Of a stretch of DNA of 64,000 bases, positions 52,193 to 61,285 are shown piece after piece. A program made the position numbers and the translations under genes. Source of the stretch: UBA6176 sp032119375. Its GTDB lineage: Bacteria; Verrucomicrobiota; Verrucomicrobiia; Limisphaerales; UBA9464. Where the stretch lies: contig CAYSGH010000007.1 in NCBI GenBank assembly GCA_964430505.1, positions 1-64,000 on the forward strand, in the 5' to 3' direction. Every line of letters begins with the position of its first letter. The first letter of the stretch is position 1. Under the pieces are notes generated by a model. It made no database searches. It saw only the letters and a list, made by a program, of their open reading frames with translations, and had not been told where the DNA came from.

Positions 52193-53586
52193 TGGATGCG
52201 CGGGACATGGGCTGGTGCGTGCGCGCGACGGCGGGAGTTTTGGCGCAGGGCGACGAGGCCCAGCGGGTCACGGGCGTGCGCACGGACTCACGTCGCGTGG
52301 GGCCCGGGGACGTGTTCGTGGCATTGCGAGGCGAGCGGTTTGACGGCCATGCCTTCGTGGGTGCGGTTGCAGGGCTTGGGGTGGCGGGGGTGGTGGTGGA
52401 GGCGGGTTGGGAGGGGTCGGTCCCGAAGGGCGTGGCGGCCTTGCGGGTTGCGGACACGCGCGTTGCGCTGGGGCGGTTGGCTGCGGCGTACCGTGCCGAG
52501 TTGGCGGCGACGGTGGTTGCGGTGGCGGGGTCGAATGGAAAAACGACGACGAAGGAATTGTTGGGGCGCGTTCTGGAGTCAATCGGGCCGGTCTGGTGGA
52601 GCGCGGCGAGCTTCAACAATGACGTTGGGGTGCCCTTGAGCCTTCTGGAAGGGAGCGGGTTGCATCGGGTGGGAGTCCTGGAGGCGGGCACGAACCACCC
52701 CGGCGAGCTCGCGCCGTTGCTGGGATGGATGCGGCCGCAGGTGGGGGTATTGACGAGCATTGGGAGGGAGCACCTTGAGTTCTTCGGGGATGAGCGTGGC
52801 GTGGCCCGGGAGGAGGGGGCGTTGGCCGAGGCGGTCGGCCCGGGGGGATTGCTGGTGATGCAGGGGGACCATGCCTATGCGGACGAAATCGCAGGGCGGT
52901 GTGCGGGGCATGTGGTGCGGTATGGAACGGGCGGGACCAATGACTGGCGCGTGACGGGTTCGCGGAGCCTTTGGGAGGGCGAGGAGTTTGAGGTGCAGGG
53001 TGGCGGCCCCGGCTGGGACGGGACGTGGCGGGTGGGGGTGCCGGGCCGGGTGATGGCGTCCAACGCGACGGCCGCCTTGGTGGTGGCCCGGGAGCTTGGG
53101 GTGAAGCCGGAGGAGGCGCGGTTGGCGTTGGCGGGCTTTCATGCGCCGGAGAGGCGGATGTCGGTCCGGGTGGCGGGCGGCGTGCGCGTCCTGGACGATT
53201 GCTACAACGCGAACGCGGACTCGGTGGCGGCGGCGTTGGAAACGTTGGGGCGGCTGCCGTGCGAGGGGAGGCGGGTGGCGGTATTGGGGGACATGGCGGA
53301 GCTGGGCGCGGCAAGCGAGGCGGCCCACGTCGAGGTGGGGCGGTGCGCCGCGGCAGGGGTGGACGCGCTGGTGTGCGTGGGGCGTTGGTCGGGGGTGATG
53401 GCCGGTGCGGCACGCGCGGCCGGGCTGGGTCGTGTGACTGAGCACGCGGCCGTCGAGGGGGCGCTGGAGGTCTTGCAGGGGATGTTGGGCGAGGGGGATG
53501 CGATCCTGGTGAAGGGATCGCGGTCGTCGCGGATGGAACGGGTGACGGAGGGGTTGCTGGGGCGAAGGGGAGGGGGCTCATGTTGA
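52189..53586 (+). CDS. murF: UDP-N-acetylmuramoyl-tripeptide-D-alanyl-D-alanine ligase
   Basis: A 465-residue Mur ligase adding D-Ala-D-Ala to the stem peptide. The ATP loop AVAGSNGKTTTKELL (P-loop residues 114-122) is intact, as are FNNDVGVPLSLL, EAGTNHPGEL, TSIGREHLEFFG, VLDDCYNANADSV and AVLGDMAELG. Every motif missing from the upstream MurE-like protein is present here, which makes a clean internal comparison. The ATG at 52189 overlaps the preceding stop; GGGGGAGGG just before gives the ribosome site. Its end overlaps the start of mraY by seven bases. Confidence 0.95.
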   Translation: MMDARDMGWCVRATAGVLAQGDEAQRVTGVRTDSRRVGPGDVFVALRGERFDGHAFVGAVAGLGVAGVVVEAGWEGSVPKGVAALRVADTRVALGRLAAAYRAELAATVVAVAGSNGKTTTKELLGRVLESIGPVWWSAASFNNDVGVPLSLLEGSGLHRVGVLEAGTNHPGELAPLLGWMRPQVGVLTSIGREHLEFFGDERGVAREEGALAEAVGPGGLLVMQGDHAYADEIAGRCAGHVVRYGTGGTNDWRVTGSRSLWEGEEFEVQGGGPGWDGTWRVGVPGRVMASNATAALVVARELGVKPEEARLALAGFHAPERRMSVRVAGGVRVLDDCYNANADSVAAALETLGRLPCEGRRVAVLGDMAELGAASEAAHVEVGRCAAAGVDALVCVGRWSGVMAGAARAAGLGRVTEHAAVEGALEVLQGMLGEGDAILVKGSRSSRMERVTEGLLGRRGGGSC

Positions 53587-54716
53587 CGTACCTGGCAGAT
53601 TGGATCCCGGTCGCCCCCTGGTCATTGCTGCGATACGTGACCGTGCGGGCCGGGGGCGCCCTGGTGACGTCGTTGTTGCTGTCGTGGTGGCTCGGCCCGC
53701 GGGTGATCGAGTGGCTTCGCGAACTGAAGTTTCGGCAGGAGTACCGGCCGAAGGACGCCGGCGGGGCGGGGGATGCAACGGGCGCGGCGGACGATCGCGC
53801 GAAGCGGGGGACGCCGACAATGGGGGGGATCTTGGTGGTGCTGACGCTGGACGTTGCGGTGTTGTTGTGGGCGCGACCGGGACCCCTTGTGATGCTGGTG
53901 TTGCTGGTGTTGCTGGCGTTTGCGGCGCTGGGCTTGTACGACGACTGGACCAAGGTGTCGCGGCAAAACGCGGAGGGGATCTCGGGGAGGCTGAAGCTCG
54001 TGGTGCAGTTCGTGGTGGCGGGTGGCGTGGTGGCCTACCTGTGGGCCCTGCCCTCGACGGAGAAGCTGGTGACGGAGCTGCACGTGCCCTTTTTGCCGGC
54101 ACGGCTGGCCTACTGGTCCGGGGGTGCCGCGGCGGTGGTGGCGTTGGCGACGTGCCTGCTGACGATCGTTGGGGCGAGCAACGCGGTGAACCTGACGGAC
54201 GGGATGGATGGGTTGGCCATTGGGTGCACGATCTTGTGCGCGGCGGTGCTGGCGTTGTTTTGCTACGTGGCGGGTCACGCGGAGATCGCGCGATACTTGC
54301 TGGTGCCTCGGGTTTCCGGGGCCGGGGAACTCGCGGTGGTGTGCGCGGCGATGGTCGGGTCGGGCCTGGGGTTCTGGTGGTTCAACTGTCATCCAGCCCA
54401 GGTGTTCATGGGGGACACGGGGAGCCTGGCGCTAGGGGGTGCGCTGGGGACGGTGGCGGTGGCCGTGCATCAACCGCTGATGTTGGTGCTGGCGGGAGGG
54501 GTGTTCGTGGCGGAGGCGGTGAGCGTGGTGTTGCAGGTGGGGTGGTTCAAGTACACGCGCCTCCGGACGGGCACGGGCCGGCGCGTCCTGTTGATGTCCC
54601 CGCTGCACCATCATTTCCGGAAGAAGGGATGGTCGGAGACGAAGGTGGTGACCCGCTTTTACATTGCTGGGATTTTGTGCGCGGTGGTGGCGTTGGGCAC
54701 GCTGAAGATCCGATGA
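53580..54716 (+). CDS. mraY: Phospho-N-acetylmuramoyl-pentapeptide-transferase
   Basis: A 378-residue polytopic enzyme making lipid I. The catalytic Asp pair is in GLYDDWTKV, NAVNLTDGMDGLAIG is the key loop, FMGDTGSLALGG follows and MSPLHHHFRKKGWSE is the HHH motif. About ten membrane helices are visible. A charged insert (DAGGAGDATGAADDRAKRG) lies in the first cytoplasmic loop before TPTMGGI. The start overlaps murF and the stop overlaps the next ATG (54713-54716). Confidence 0.96.
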   Translation: MLTYLADWIPVAPWSLLRYVTVRAGGALVTSLLLSWWLGPRVIEWLRELKFRQEYRPKDAGGAGDATGAADDRAKRGTPTMGGILVVLTLDVAVLLWARPGPLVMLVLLVLLAFAALGLYDDWTKVSRQNAEGISGRLKLVVQFVVAGGVVAYLWALPSTEKLVTELHVPFLPARLAYWSGGAAAVVALATCLLTIVGASNAVNLTDGMDGLAIGCTILCAAVLALFCYVAGHAEIARYLLVPRVSGAGELAVVCAAMVGSGLGFWWFNCHPAQVFMGDTGSLALGGALGTVAVAVHQPLMLVLAGGVFVAEAVSVVLQVGWFKYTRLRTGTGRRVLLMSPLHHHFRKKGWSETKVVTRFYIAGILCAVVALGTLKIR

Positions 54717-55069
54717 AAGGCCTTGCGAACATGGGCGCGGTCGGAAATGGACGGCGGCCTTGCGTGGCCCGGGCCGGGTGGATAGAACGGGTGGGTCGGG
54801 GCGCGCGGCGTGCGTCCGACGCGGCGGTGCGGACGGCGGCACCGCGTGGCGCGAATGCAATCATGACTCAACCGGTCCTCCGCGGTGCGTCCCAATGGGC
54901 GTGGCACGTGGGGGGCCATGTTGTTTTCCTCGCGGGTAGCGAGGGAGTTCCCGCTGGTGTCAGCCGGAAAAGATTTCGCCTTGGTCTTCCTTGGGGAGGG
55001 GCCGGGGTGGAAACGCGAAACCAATCCCATCCCCGTGGGGGCGCGCACGCGCGTCCCGAGCATCCATGA
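54713..55069 (+). CDS. Unrecognised ORF in the murD position
   Basis: A possible 118-residue protein starting MKGLANMGAVGNGRRP. It is bounded by ATGA overlaps at both ends, with the mraY stop (54713-54716) and the LysM gene start (55066-55069), the same joint used between genuine genes in this operon. The composition (Arg, Gly, Ala-rich) is not strongly protein-like and I see no domain, membrane helix or MurD motif. It may be a decayed leftover of murD, an untranslated spacer, or a real small protein. Both overlaps could be coincidence in such GC-rich DNA. Confidence 0.35.
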   Translation: MKGLANMGAVGNGRRPCVARAGWIERVGRGARRASDAAVRTAAPRGANAIMTQPVLRGASQWAWHVGGHVVFLAGSEGVPAGVSRKRFRLGLPWGGAGVETRNQSHPRGGAHARPEHP

Positions 55070-56001
55070 GCACCCCGAATCCACTCGCCCCGCAAGGATC
55101 CCTGCTGGAGAAGCAGGGGCGCGGGCGTTCCTCGTTCCAGATCATTGGCTTCATTGGAGCGCTGCACGTCTTCGTGCTGTGCGCGCTCCTTTGGATTGGC
55201 TGCAAGCAGGACAAGCCCGCGGGCGCCTTGGACGGGCCCGACTCGGCCTTGCCTGGCCAGGACGGCGGGTTGCCCCCGGTGGCCGAGCCCCCGTCGGCCC
55301 TTAATCCCATCGCCACGAATCCGTTGCCGGCGACGGGCGCGAATCCGCCGCCTGTTGCCCCGCCCGTCGCGGGCGTGGGCGCGGACGGCTTGCCGCCGAC
55401 TCCGGCGCCGGGGACGGCTCCCGCCGAGACGCTGCCCTTGCCGGTTCCGAATATTCCGGGTGCGGGCGTTGGCCCGGATACCGGTGCCGATGCGACGGGT
55501 GGCGCCGCGCCGTCCGAGCACAAGGTCGTCTCCGGGGAAACGGGGGCGGTGATCGCCAAGAAGTACGGGGTGAGCGTCAAGGCCTTGCAGGCTGCCAACC
55601 CGAGCGTGAACTGGAACCGCATGAAGATTGGCCAGGTCCTTGCCATTCCGTCCCCGACGGCCAAGGCGGCCGACGCGACGCCCGGTGTCCTGCCGGGGTC
55701 GGCGGACGGCGCGGCGGCGGGTGGATCCGGGGGTGGCTCGGCCGCGGAGGAGTCCTCCTCGTACACCGTTCGCCCCGGTGACACGGGCTCCAGGATCGCC
55801 AAGAAGTTCGGGGTGTCCTGGCGCAAGATTCGTGACTTGAACGGGTTGACGTCGGACGGCCTCAAGCCCGGACAGAAGCTCAACATTCCCGCGAAGGGGG
55901 CCGCGACGGCACCTGCCCCGACGGGCGCGGCGGCCCCGGCGGCGGCTCCGGTGCCCGTGGCGCCGGTGGTGACGCCCTTGCCCTCGACGGGCGGGCGTTG
56001 A
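55066..56001 (+). CDS. Membrane-anchored protein with two LysM domains
   Basis: A 311-residue protein. An N-terminal cytoplasmic stretch precedes one membrane helix (about 25-45, FQIIGFIGALHVFVLCALLW) ending IGCKQDK. A long Pro/Ala/Gly-rich linker leads to two LysM modules: HKVVSGETGAVIAKKYGVSV (about 148) ending IGQVLAIP, and YTVRPGDTGSRIAKKFGVSW (about 228) ending PGQKLNIP, separated by a low-complexity stretch. LysM binds N-acetylglucosamine polymers, so it probably sits on peptidoglycan at the division site. It takes the place of murD between mraY and ftsW; LysM proteins are not standard dcw members. Confidence 0.85.
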   Translation: MSTPNPLAPQGSLLEKQGRGRSSFQIIGFIGALHVFVLCALLWIGCKQDKPAGALDGPDSALPGQDGGLPPVAEPPSALNPIATNPLPATGANPPPVAPPVAGVGADGLPPTPAPGTAPAETLPLPVPNIPGAGVGPDTGADATGGAAPSEHKVVSGETGAVIAKKYGVSVKALQAANPSVNWNRMKIGQVLAIPSPTAKAADATPGVLPGSADGAAAGGSGGGSAAEESSSYTVRPGDTGSRIAKKFGVSWRKIRDLNGLTSDGLKPGQKLNIPAKGAATAPAPTGAAAPAAAPVPVAPVVTPLPSTGGR

Positions 56002-56087
56002 CGGGTGCGGTGGCTCGGGTGCGGCGGTGCGCGGCGGTGACGTGGCGCGGCGCCGAGCCCCGGTGACGTGGAGGCGGGCGTGCGACG

Positions 56088-57254
56088 ATGAAGACGTGGC
56101 TGATGCTGTTGTTGATGGCGGTGGGCTCCCTCGTTGCATTGAGCCTGACGGTATTGACGAGCGCGACGCTTCTCGACGCGCGTCCGGGGATGACGGTGGC
56201 CAGCCAGTGGGTGGCGTGCGGGGCCGGGGTGGGGTTGCTGCTGGCTGCGGCATCGATGGATTACCGGCGATGGATGCGCATGGCGTGGCCCTTGCTGGGA
56301 GTGACGCTGGTCCTGCTGGCATTGGTGCTGGTGTTCGGACGGGAGATCAACGGGGCGCGCCGTTGGTTGTGGGGAGTGCAGCCGGCCGAGTTGGCGAAGC
56401 TCGCGTTGATAGTCGTCCTCTCCCTGCACGGGGCGCGGAATGCGACGGCGATGGCGCGTCCTGCGGCCTTTTTCTGGGGGACGCTGGTTCTGGCGGGGCC
56501 GTTGGTGACGTTGGTGCTGATGGAGCCGGATCGCGGGACTGGTGCCTTGCTCTTGGCCCTTTCGATGGTGCTGCTGTTCCTCGCCGGGGCGAGTTGGTGG
56601 ATGGTGGCGGCGCCGGCCGTGGCGGGGGCGGCAGCATTGACGGCCATGATTGCCCTCAGCCCGATGGCCCGCGGTCGGATTGAGGCGTGGTTGCACCCAG
56701 AGCAGAACCCGAAGGCCTTCTTCCAGGTGCGGCGTGGGTTGCTGGCGTTTGGGTCCGGGGGCGTGGAAGGCACCGGGCTGGGAAAGGGCACGATGAAGTT
56801 CTCGGTGCCGGAGGTGCGGACGGACTTCATCCTGCCTGCGGTGGGCGAGGAGCTGGGCTTGACCTTCACGTTGGCGGTGGTCGCGGGCTACCTGGCGATC
56901 CTGTGGTCGGGCTCGGCGATTGCGCTGCGTGCGCCCGACCGTTTTGGGCGGTTGATGGCGTCGGGCATCACCTTCCTGATTGCGATGCAGGCGGCCATCA
57001 ACATTGGGGTGGTGACGGGCGTGATCCCCAACAAGGGAATGCCCCTGCCGTTCGTGAGCCGCGGGGGATCGAACCTGATGGTGCTGCTGACGATGGTGGG
57101 GATCCTGGCATCGATTGCGAAGGCCGCGGAGGAAGAGGGACCGGAGGCGGACGACGAGGCCGACGGGGGCGGTCCGCGGGCTGGCCGCAGTCGTGTGCGG
57201 GCACGGGCGCGCAATCCCTTCGGTCGGGATGATGATTGGGTGGGGGCCTCATGA
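56088..57254 (+). CDS. ftsW: FtsW, septal SEDS glycosyltransferase
   Basis: A 388-residue SEDS family peptidoglycan polymerase, partner of FtsI. About ten membrane helices and the conserved segments EINGARRWLWG, QPAELAKLALIV, MEPDRGTGALLLAL, LHPEQNPKAFFQVRRGLLAF, LPAVGEELGLTFTL and IPNKGMPLPFVSRGGSNL are seen; EEL(G) and the loop Asp of EPDRG fit the catalytic region. The C-terminal tail is acidic then basic. The ATG at 56088 follows 86 bases of spacer, one of the few non-overlapping joints in the cluster. Confidence 0.94.
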   Translation: MKTWLMLLLMAVGSLVALSLTVLTSATLLDARPGMTVASQWVACGAGVGLLLAAASMDYRRWMRMAWPLLGVTLVLLALVLVFGREINGARRWLWGVQPAELAKLALIVVLSLHGARNATAMARPAAFFWGTLVLAGPLVTLVLMEPDRGTGALLLALSMVLLFLAGASWWMVAAPAVAGAAALTAMIALSPMARGRIEAWLHPEQNPKAFFQVRRGLLAFGSGGVEGTGLGKGTMKFSVPEVRTDFILPAVGEELGLTFTLAVVAGYLAILWSGSAIALRAPDRFGRLMASGITFLIAMQAAINIGVVTGVIPNKGMPLPFVSRGGSNLMVLLTMVGILASIAKAAEEEGPEADDEADGGGPRAGRSRVRARARNPFGRDDDWVGAS

Positions 57255-58423
57255 GCGGCGCGACGGACATGGAAGTGGCCGTGGCCTGTGGCGGGACCGG
57301 GGGACACTTGTTTCCGGGGCTTGCGGTGGGGCGTGAGCTTCGCGCGCGAGGGGTGGGGGTCACGTTGCTGGTCTCCCCGAAGGAGGTGGACCGGGAGGCG
57401 GTCGCTGGCGTCACGGACCTTCGCGTGCGTGTTTTGCCTGCCGTGGGATTGCAGGGCAGGAACTACCTGGGCTTTGGATGGTCCGTGGTTCGTTCGATGG
57501 TGGCGGCGCGTCGGTTGTTCCGTGAGCGGCGCCCGTCCGTGGTGTTGGGCATGGGTGGGTTCACGTCCGTGCCACCCATCCTGGCGGGGCGTTGGATGGG
57601 ATGCAGGACGGCGTTGCATGAGTCCAATACGGTACCTGGACGCGCAAACCGTTGGCTGGGGCGACGGGTGGACCTGGCGATGGTGGGCTTCGAGGAAGCC
57701 TCGGGGCGATGGGGTGCACGGAGCGTGGAGGTCACGGGCACGCCCGTCCGGGAATGCATCCGACCGCTGGACGCCACCTCGTGCCGTGTCGAACTGGGCT
57801 TGGACCCGGCGAAGCCCGTCCTCACGATCATGGGCGGCAGCCAAGGCGCGACGGGCCTGAACCGTGCGATGGCGGCGGCCTTGCCCCAGATCGTGGCGCG
57901 ATGGCCATTTCTCCAGTGCCTGCATTTGTGCGGACATCGCGACCTAGAGGCCATGCGTCGGGCACATGCGGAGGCCGGGATGCGGTCGGTCGTGGAACCG
58001 TTCTCCAGCCGGATGGAACGGGTGCTGGGAGCGACGACGGTCGCGGTGGCGCGTTCCGGGGCCTCGACGTTGGCGGAGTTTGCGGCGGCGGGCGTGCCGT
58101 CGGTGTTGGTTCCCTTTCCGGCGTCCGTGGACGACCACCAGCGGTTCAATGCGCGGGCGATGGAAGTGGCGGGGGCCGCGCGGGTCATGGAGCAGGCGGA
58201 CATGGCTCCCGGGCGTGTCGTGGTGGCCTTGGCGTGTTTCCTGGACGACGAGCCCGCGCGGGCGCGATGTGCGCGGGCGGCCTTGGGGTTGCACCGGCCC
58301 GACGCGGCGCGGCGGATGGCGGATCGATTGGTGGCCTTGGCCCGGGTGCGTGGCACGGACCGGGGCGGTCGGGATGCATCGGTGGGCCGGGCGGTCCCCG
58401 GGGTCACGGGGGTGGCGCCATGA
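57251..58423 (+). CDS. murG: Undecaprenyl-PP-MurNAc-pentapeptide GlcNAc transferase
   Basis: A 390-residue GT-B enzyme making lipid II from lipid I. The N-terminal glycine loop is GGTGGHLFPG (14-23); LGMGGFTSVPPILAG, LHESNTVPGRANRWLG, MGGSQGATGLNRAM and RSGASTLAEFAAAGVPSVLVPFP follow in the right order. The ATG at 57251 overlaps the ftsW stop. The C-terminal tail beyond the usual end (about 360 residues) is low-complexity. Confidence 0.94.
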   Translation: MSGATDMEVAVACGGTGGHLFPGLAVGRELRARGVGVTLLVSPKEVDREAVAGVTDLRVRVLPAVGLQGRNYLGFGWSVVRSMVAARRLFRERRPSVVLGMGGFTSVPPILAGRWMGCRTALHESNTVPGRANRWLGRRVDLAMVGFEEASGRWGARSVEVTGTPVRECIRPLDATSCRVELGLDPAKPVLTIMGGSQGATGLNRAMAAALPQIVARWPFLQCLHLCGHRDLEAMRRAHAEAGMRSVVEPFSSRMERVLGATTVAVARSGASTLAEFAAAGVPSVLVPFPASVDDHQRFNARAMEVAGAARVMEQADMAPGRVVVALACFLDDEPARARCARAALGLHRPDAARRMADRLVALARVRGTDRGGRDASVGRAVPGVTGVAP

Positions 58424-59412
58424 GCTTGTTGAGGTTGTCGGACGAGGGCGTGGACGAGGCTCTGGGCGCCGCCTTGGACCGGTCCGTTCGGATGGCGGAC
58501 CTGCACCGCGACCTTTCGGACGTCTTGTCGGCTGGCTCGGTGCTGAGGCGGGACGAGCCGATGGCGCGTCGGACGACGCTGCGGGTGGGCGGGCCTGCGG
58601 ACATGTACCTGGAACCGGCGACGGAAGCGGACCTCGGCGAGGCGCTGTCCTTGGCGAAGACGCATGGGGTGCCGGTTTTCGTGCTGGGACGAGGGTCGAA
58701 CTTGTTGGTGCGGGACGGGGGATTGCGGGCGTTGGTGGTGTCGCTGGCGCAGCCGGGGTTTTCGCGGGTGGAGCGAGTGGACGGTGGGCTGCGGTGTGGG
58801 GCTGGGGCGTCGTTGCGTCAGGTGGCGCTGGCGGCGCGGGATGCGGGGATGACAGGGCTGGAGTTCTTGGAGGGGATTCCCGGGAGCGTGGGCGGCGGTC
58901 TGCGGATGAATGCGGGGGCGATGGGCGGCTGGATGTTCGACGTGGTGGTGACGATGCGGTTGATGGACTCGGAGGGCGTGATTCAGGAGGTGACGGGGAC
59001 GGAGGCCGGGGCGGGCTATCGCGAGTGTCCGTTGCTGCGACGGCAGGTGGCGCTGGGGGCGGTGCTACGCGGGAACCCGGCGACGCGGGCGGAGATCGAG
59101 GCGCGGCTGGCCGAGAGCAACCGGAAGCGGTGGACGAGCCAGCCGAAGCAACCCAGCGCCGGGTGCACGTTCAAGAACCCGCGGGCGGAGCTTCCGGCTG
59201 GCCGGTTGATTGACGAGCTGGGCTTGAAGGGGTTGAGGGTGGGGGACGCGATGGTGTCGGACGTGCACGGAAACTTCTTTGTGAACCTGGGCGGGGCGAC
59301 GGCTGCGGACGTGCTGGAGTTGGTGCGCCGGGTGCGGGAGGCGGCGTTGCGCGAGCGGGGGGTGAACCTGGAGACGGAGGTCGAGATCGTGGGTGAGGAG
59401 GCCACGCCCTGA
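58420..59412 (+). CDS. murB: UDP-N-acetylenolpyruvoylglucosamine reductase
   Basis: A 330-residue FAD enzyme reducing the enolpyruvyl group to make UDP-MurNAc. TTLRVGGPADMYLEP and GRGSNLLVRDGG are the FAD site, GIPGSVGGGLRMNAGAMGG follows, SAGCTFKNP carries the proton donor (Cys in place of Ser, as in many type IIa forms) and the final Glu is in GVNLETEVEIVG. An N-terminal extension of about 45 residues precedes the fold. murC, which often directly precedes murB, is not present: the ATG overlaps the end of murG. Confidence 0.93.
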   Translation: MSLLRLSDEGVDEALGAALDRSVRMADLHRDLSDVLSAGSVLRRDEPMARRTTLRVGGPADMYLEPATEADLGEALSLAKTHGVPVFVLGRGSNLLVRDGGLRALVVSLAQPGFSRVERVDGGLRCGAGASLRQVALAARDAGMTGLEFLEGIPGSVGGGLRMNAGAMGGWMFDVVVTMRLMDSEGVIQEVTGTEAGAGYRECPLLRRQVALGAVLRGNPATRAEIEARLAESNRKRWTSQPKQPSAGCTFKNPRAELPAGRLIDELGLKGLRVGDAMVSDVHGNFFVNLGGATAADVLELVRRVREAALRERGVNLETEVEIVGEEATP

Positions 59413-60320
59413 TGAGCGCCACGGAACGGGTCGCGGTGCTGCGGGGCGGGCCGTCGGCGGAACGGGAGGTGTCGTTGCGTTCCGGGGCGGCGGTGGCGCG
59501 GGCGTTGGCGGCGTTGGGGCATGAGGTCTTCGAGGTGGATCCGGAGCCAGGCCGGCTGCGGGTGCCGCCGCGGACGACGGTGGCGTTCCTGGCATTGCAC
59601 GGGACCTACGGGGAGGACGGTCAGGTGCAGTCGGAGCTGGAGGCGCTGGGGATTCCGTACACGGGTTGCGGGGTGGAGGCGTCGCGGCGGGCGTTTGACA
59701 AGGTGTTGACGCGGGAGGCGTGCCGGGAGGCTGGGGTTCCAGTGGCTCGCGGGCACGTGTTTGAGGAGCCCACGGCGGCGTGGCCACCGGGATGGCGGCC
59801 GCCGGTGGTGCTCAAGCCGGCGAGGCAGGGGAGCAGCGTGGGATTGCAGTTCGTGGAAGGGGCGGATGGGTTGGCAGACGCGTTGCGGGAGTCTTTCCGG
59901 CACGGGTCGGAGGTCCTGATGGAAGAGCGAATTGTGGGCCGGGAGACGACGGTGGGCATCCTGGATGGGGTGGCCTTGCCGGTGGTGGAAGTCCGGCCGC
60001 GGTCTGGGGCGTATGACTACCGGAACAAGTACACGCCGGGCGCGACCGAGTATTTTTGTCCGGCAGTCCTCGGTCCCGAGGTGACGGGCGCGGTGCAGGG
60101 GGCGGCTCTGGGTGCATTCCATGCGATTGGCGGGAGGGATTATGCGCGGGTGGACGTGATGGTGACGGGGGATGGGCGGCCGGTGGTGCTGGAGGTGAAC
60201 ACGTTGCCTGGGATGACGGAGACGAGCCTGATGCCGAAGGCAGCGGCGGCGGCAGGGCTGGATTTCGGGGCATTGTGCCTGCGCCTGGTGACGATGGCGC
60301 TGGAGAGGAGGCGTGCATGA
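59412..60320 (+). CDS. ddl: D-alanine-D-alanine ligase
   Basis: A 302-residue ATP-grasp enzyme making D-Ala-D-Ala for MurF. VLRGGPSAEREVSLRSG opens the fold, VAFLALHGTYGEDGQVQ and PYTGCGVEASRRAFDK follow, VVLKPARQGSSVGLQFV is an ATP-grasp loop, and the metal site is YARVDVMV and VVLEVNTLPGMTETSLMP. Length is standard. The stop overlaps the ATG of ftsQ (ATGA, 60317-60320). Confidence 0.95.
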   Translation: MSATERVAVLRGGPSAEREVSLRSGAAVARALAALGHEVFEVDPEPGRLRVPPRTTVAFLALHGTYGEDGQVQSELEALGIPYTGCGVEASRRAFDKVLTREACREAGVPVARGHVFEEPTAAWPPGWRPPVVLKPARQGSSVGLQFVEGADGLADALRESFRHGSEVLMEERIVGRETTVGILDGVALPVVEVRPRSGAYDYRNKYTPGATEYFCPAVLGPEVTGAVQGAALGAFHAIGGRDYARVDVMVTGDGRPVVLEVNTLPGMTETSLMPKAAAAAGLDFGALCLRLVTMALERRRA

Positions 60321-61285
60321 GGAAGGGTTGGCCTTGGGCTCGGAGGAACCGGCGGAACGCAAGGCGGGTGGAGCTGGACGTTCGCCTGCGGAGTGGGGCC
60401 GCTTTGGGAGGTGCGGCGGGTGTGCTGGGGCGAGGCGTGGTGGGGTTGGCTGTGGCGTCATTGATGGCTGGGGCGTGCGTGGCGGGGTATTGGGTGGCTC
60501 GGGACCGGTGGTTGCATCGCACGGAGGCGCTGGCGCTCCGGCAATTGACGGTGACGACGGACGGGGCCTTGTCGCGCGAGGACATCCTTGCGCAGGCGCG
60601 TGTGCGGGAGGGGATGAACACGTTTGCCGTCGATCTTCCGACGTTGCGGGACCAGTTGATGCGGCATCCGCGGCTGGCATCGGCGGAGGTGCACCGGCAG
60701 TGGCCGGGGACGCTGCGCATCCAGGTGCAGGAGCGGTTTCCCGTGGCGCGGGCGCGCGTGCTGGACAAGCAGGGGATCGACTTTGCCTACCTGCTGGATG
60801 AGTCGGGCCACGTGATGTTGCCGTTTGAGCGCGGGCGGGCGCCGGCGGAGGTGATCGAGGCGGAGTCGGCCTTGCCTCAGTTGTTGGGGGCCGAAGGGGC
60901 GTTCGTGGTGGGGCAGGTGACGACGCATGCCGGGGTGTTGGCTGCCCTGCGGTTGCTCGCGGAATACGACGGGTCCGAGATGGCGACGCTGTCGGACATC
61001 GTGAGCGTGGATGTGAGCCGGGCCGGGGAGGTGGAGGTGCTCACGTGGCTGGGGAGCCGCGTGACATTTGGGATGCCGGAACCCGGGCGCGGTTTTGAGC
61101 GGCCATTGCGGCTCTGGAAGGCGGTGCACATGGATTCCGCGAGCCGCGGCCGCCTCATTGGGTCGCTGGACTTGTCCGTCACGAACCATGTTCCGTTGCG
61201 GTGGATGGACGCACCCGCCGAACCGGCCAAGGTGGTGCCGCGTCCCTCGAAGCCCGCCCGGAAGCCCGCCCGTCGCCATGGCTGA
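60317..61285 (+). CDS. ftsQ: FtsQ-type division protein with POTRA domain
   Basis: A 322-residue bitopic membrane protein. An unusually Arg-rich cytoplasmic N-terminus (MRKGWPWARRNRRNARR) precedes one membrane helix (about 35-57, GVVGLAVASLMAGACVAGYW). The POTRA domain follows (ALRQLTVTTDGALSREDILA; GMNTFAVDLPTLRDQLMRHP; LRIQVQERFPVARARV), then the β-domain. It links FtsL/FtsB-type partners to the FtsWI synthase. A Pro/Lys/Arg-rich C-terminal tail overlaps the start of ftsA. Confidence 0.88.
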   Translation: MRKGWPWARRNRRNARRVELDVRLRSGAALGGAAGVLGRGVVGLAVASLMAGACVAGYWVARDRWLHRTEALALRQLTVTTDGALSREDILAQARVREGMNTFAVDLPTLRDQLMRHPRLASAEVHRQWPGTLRIQVQERFPVARARVLDKQGIDFAYLLDESGHVMLPFERGRAPAEVIEAESALPQLLGAEGAFVVGQVTTHAGVLAALRLLAEYDGSEMATLSDIVSVDVSRAGEVEVLTWLGSRVTFGMPEPGRGFERPLRLWKAVHMDSASRGRLIGSLDLSVTNHVPLRWMDAPAEPAKVVPRPSKPARKPARRHG

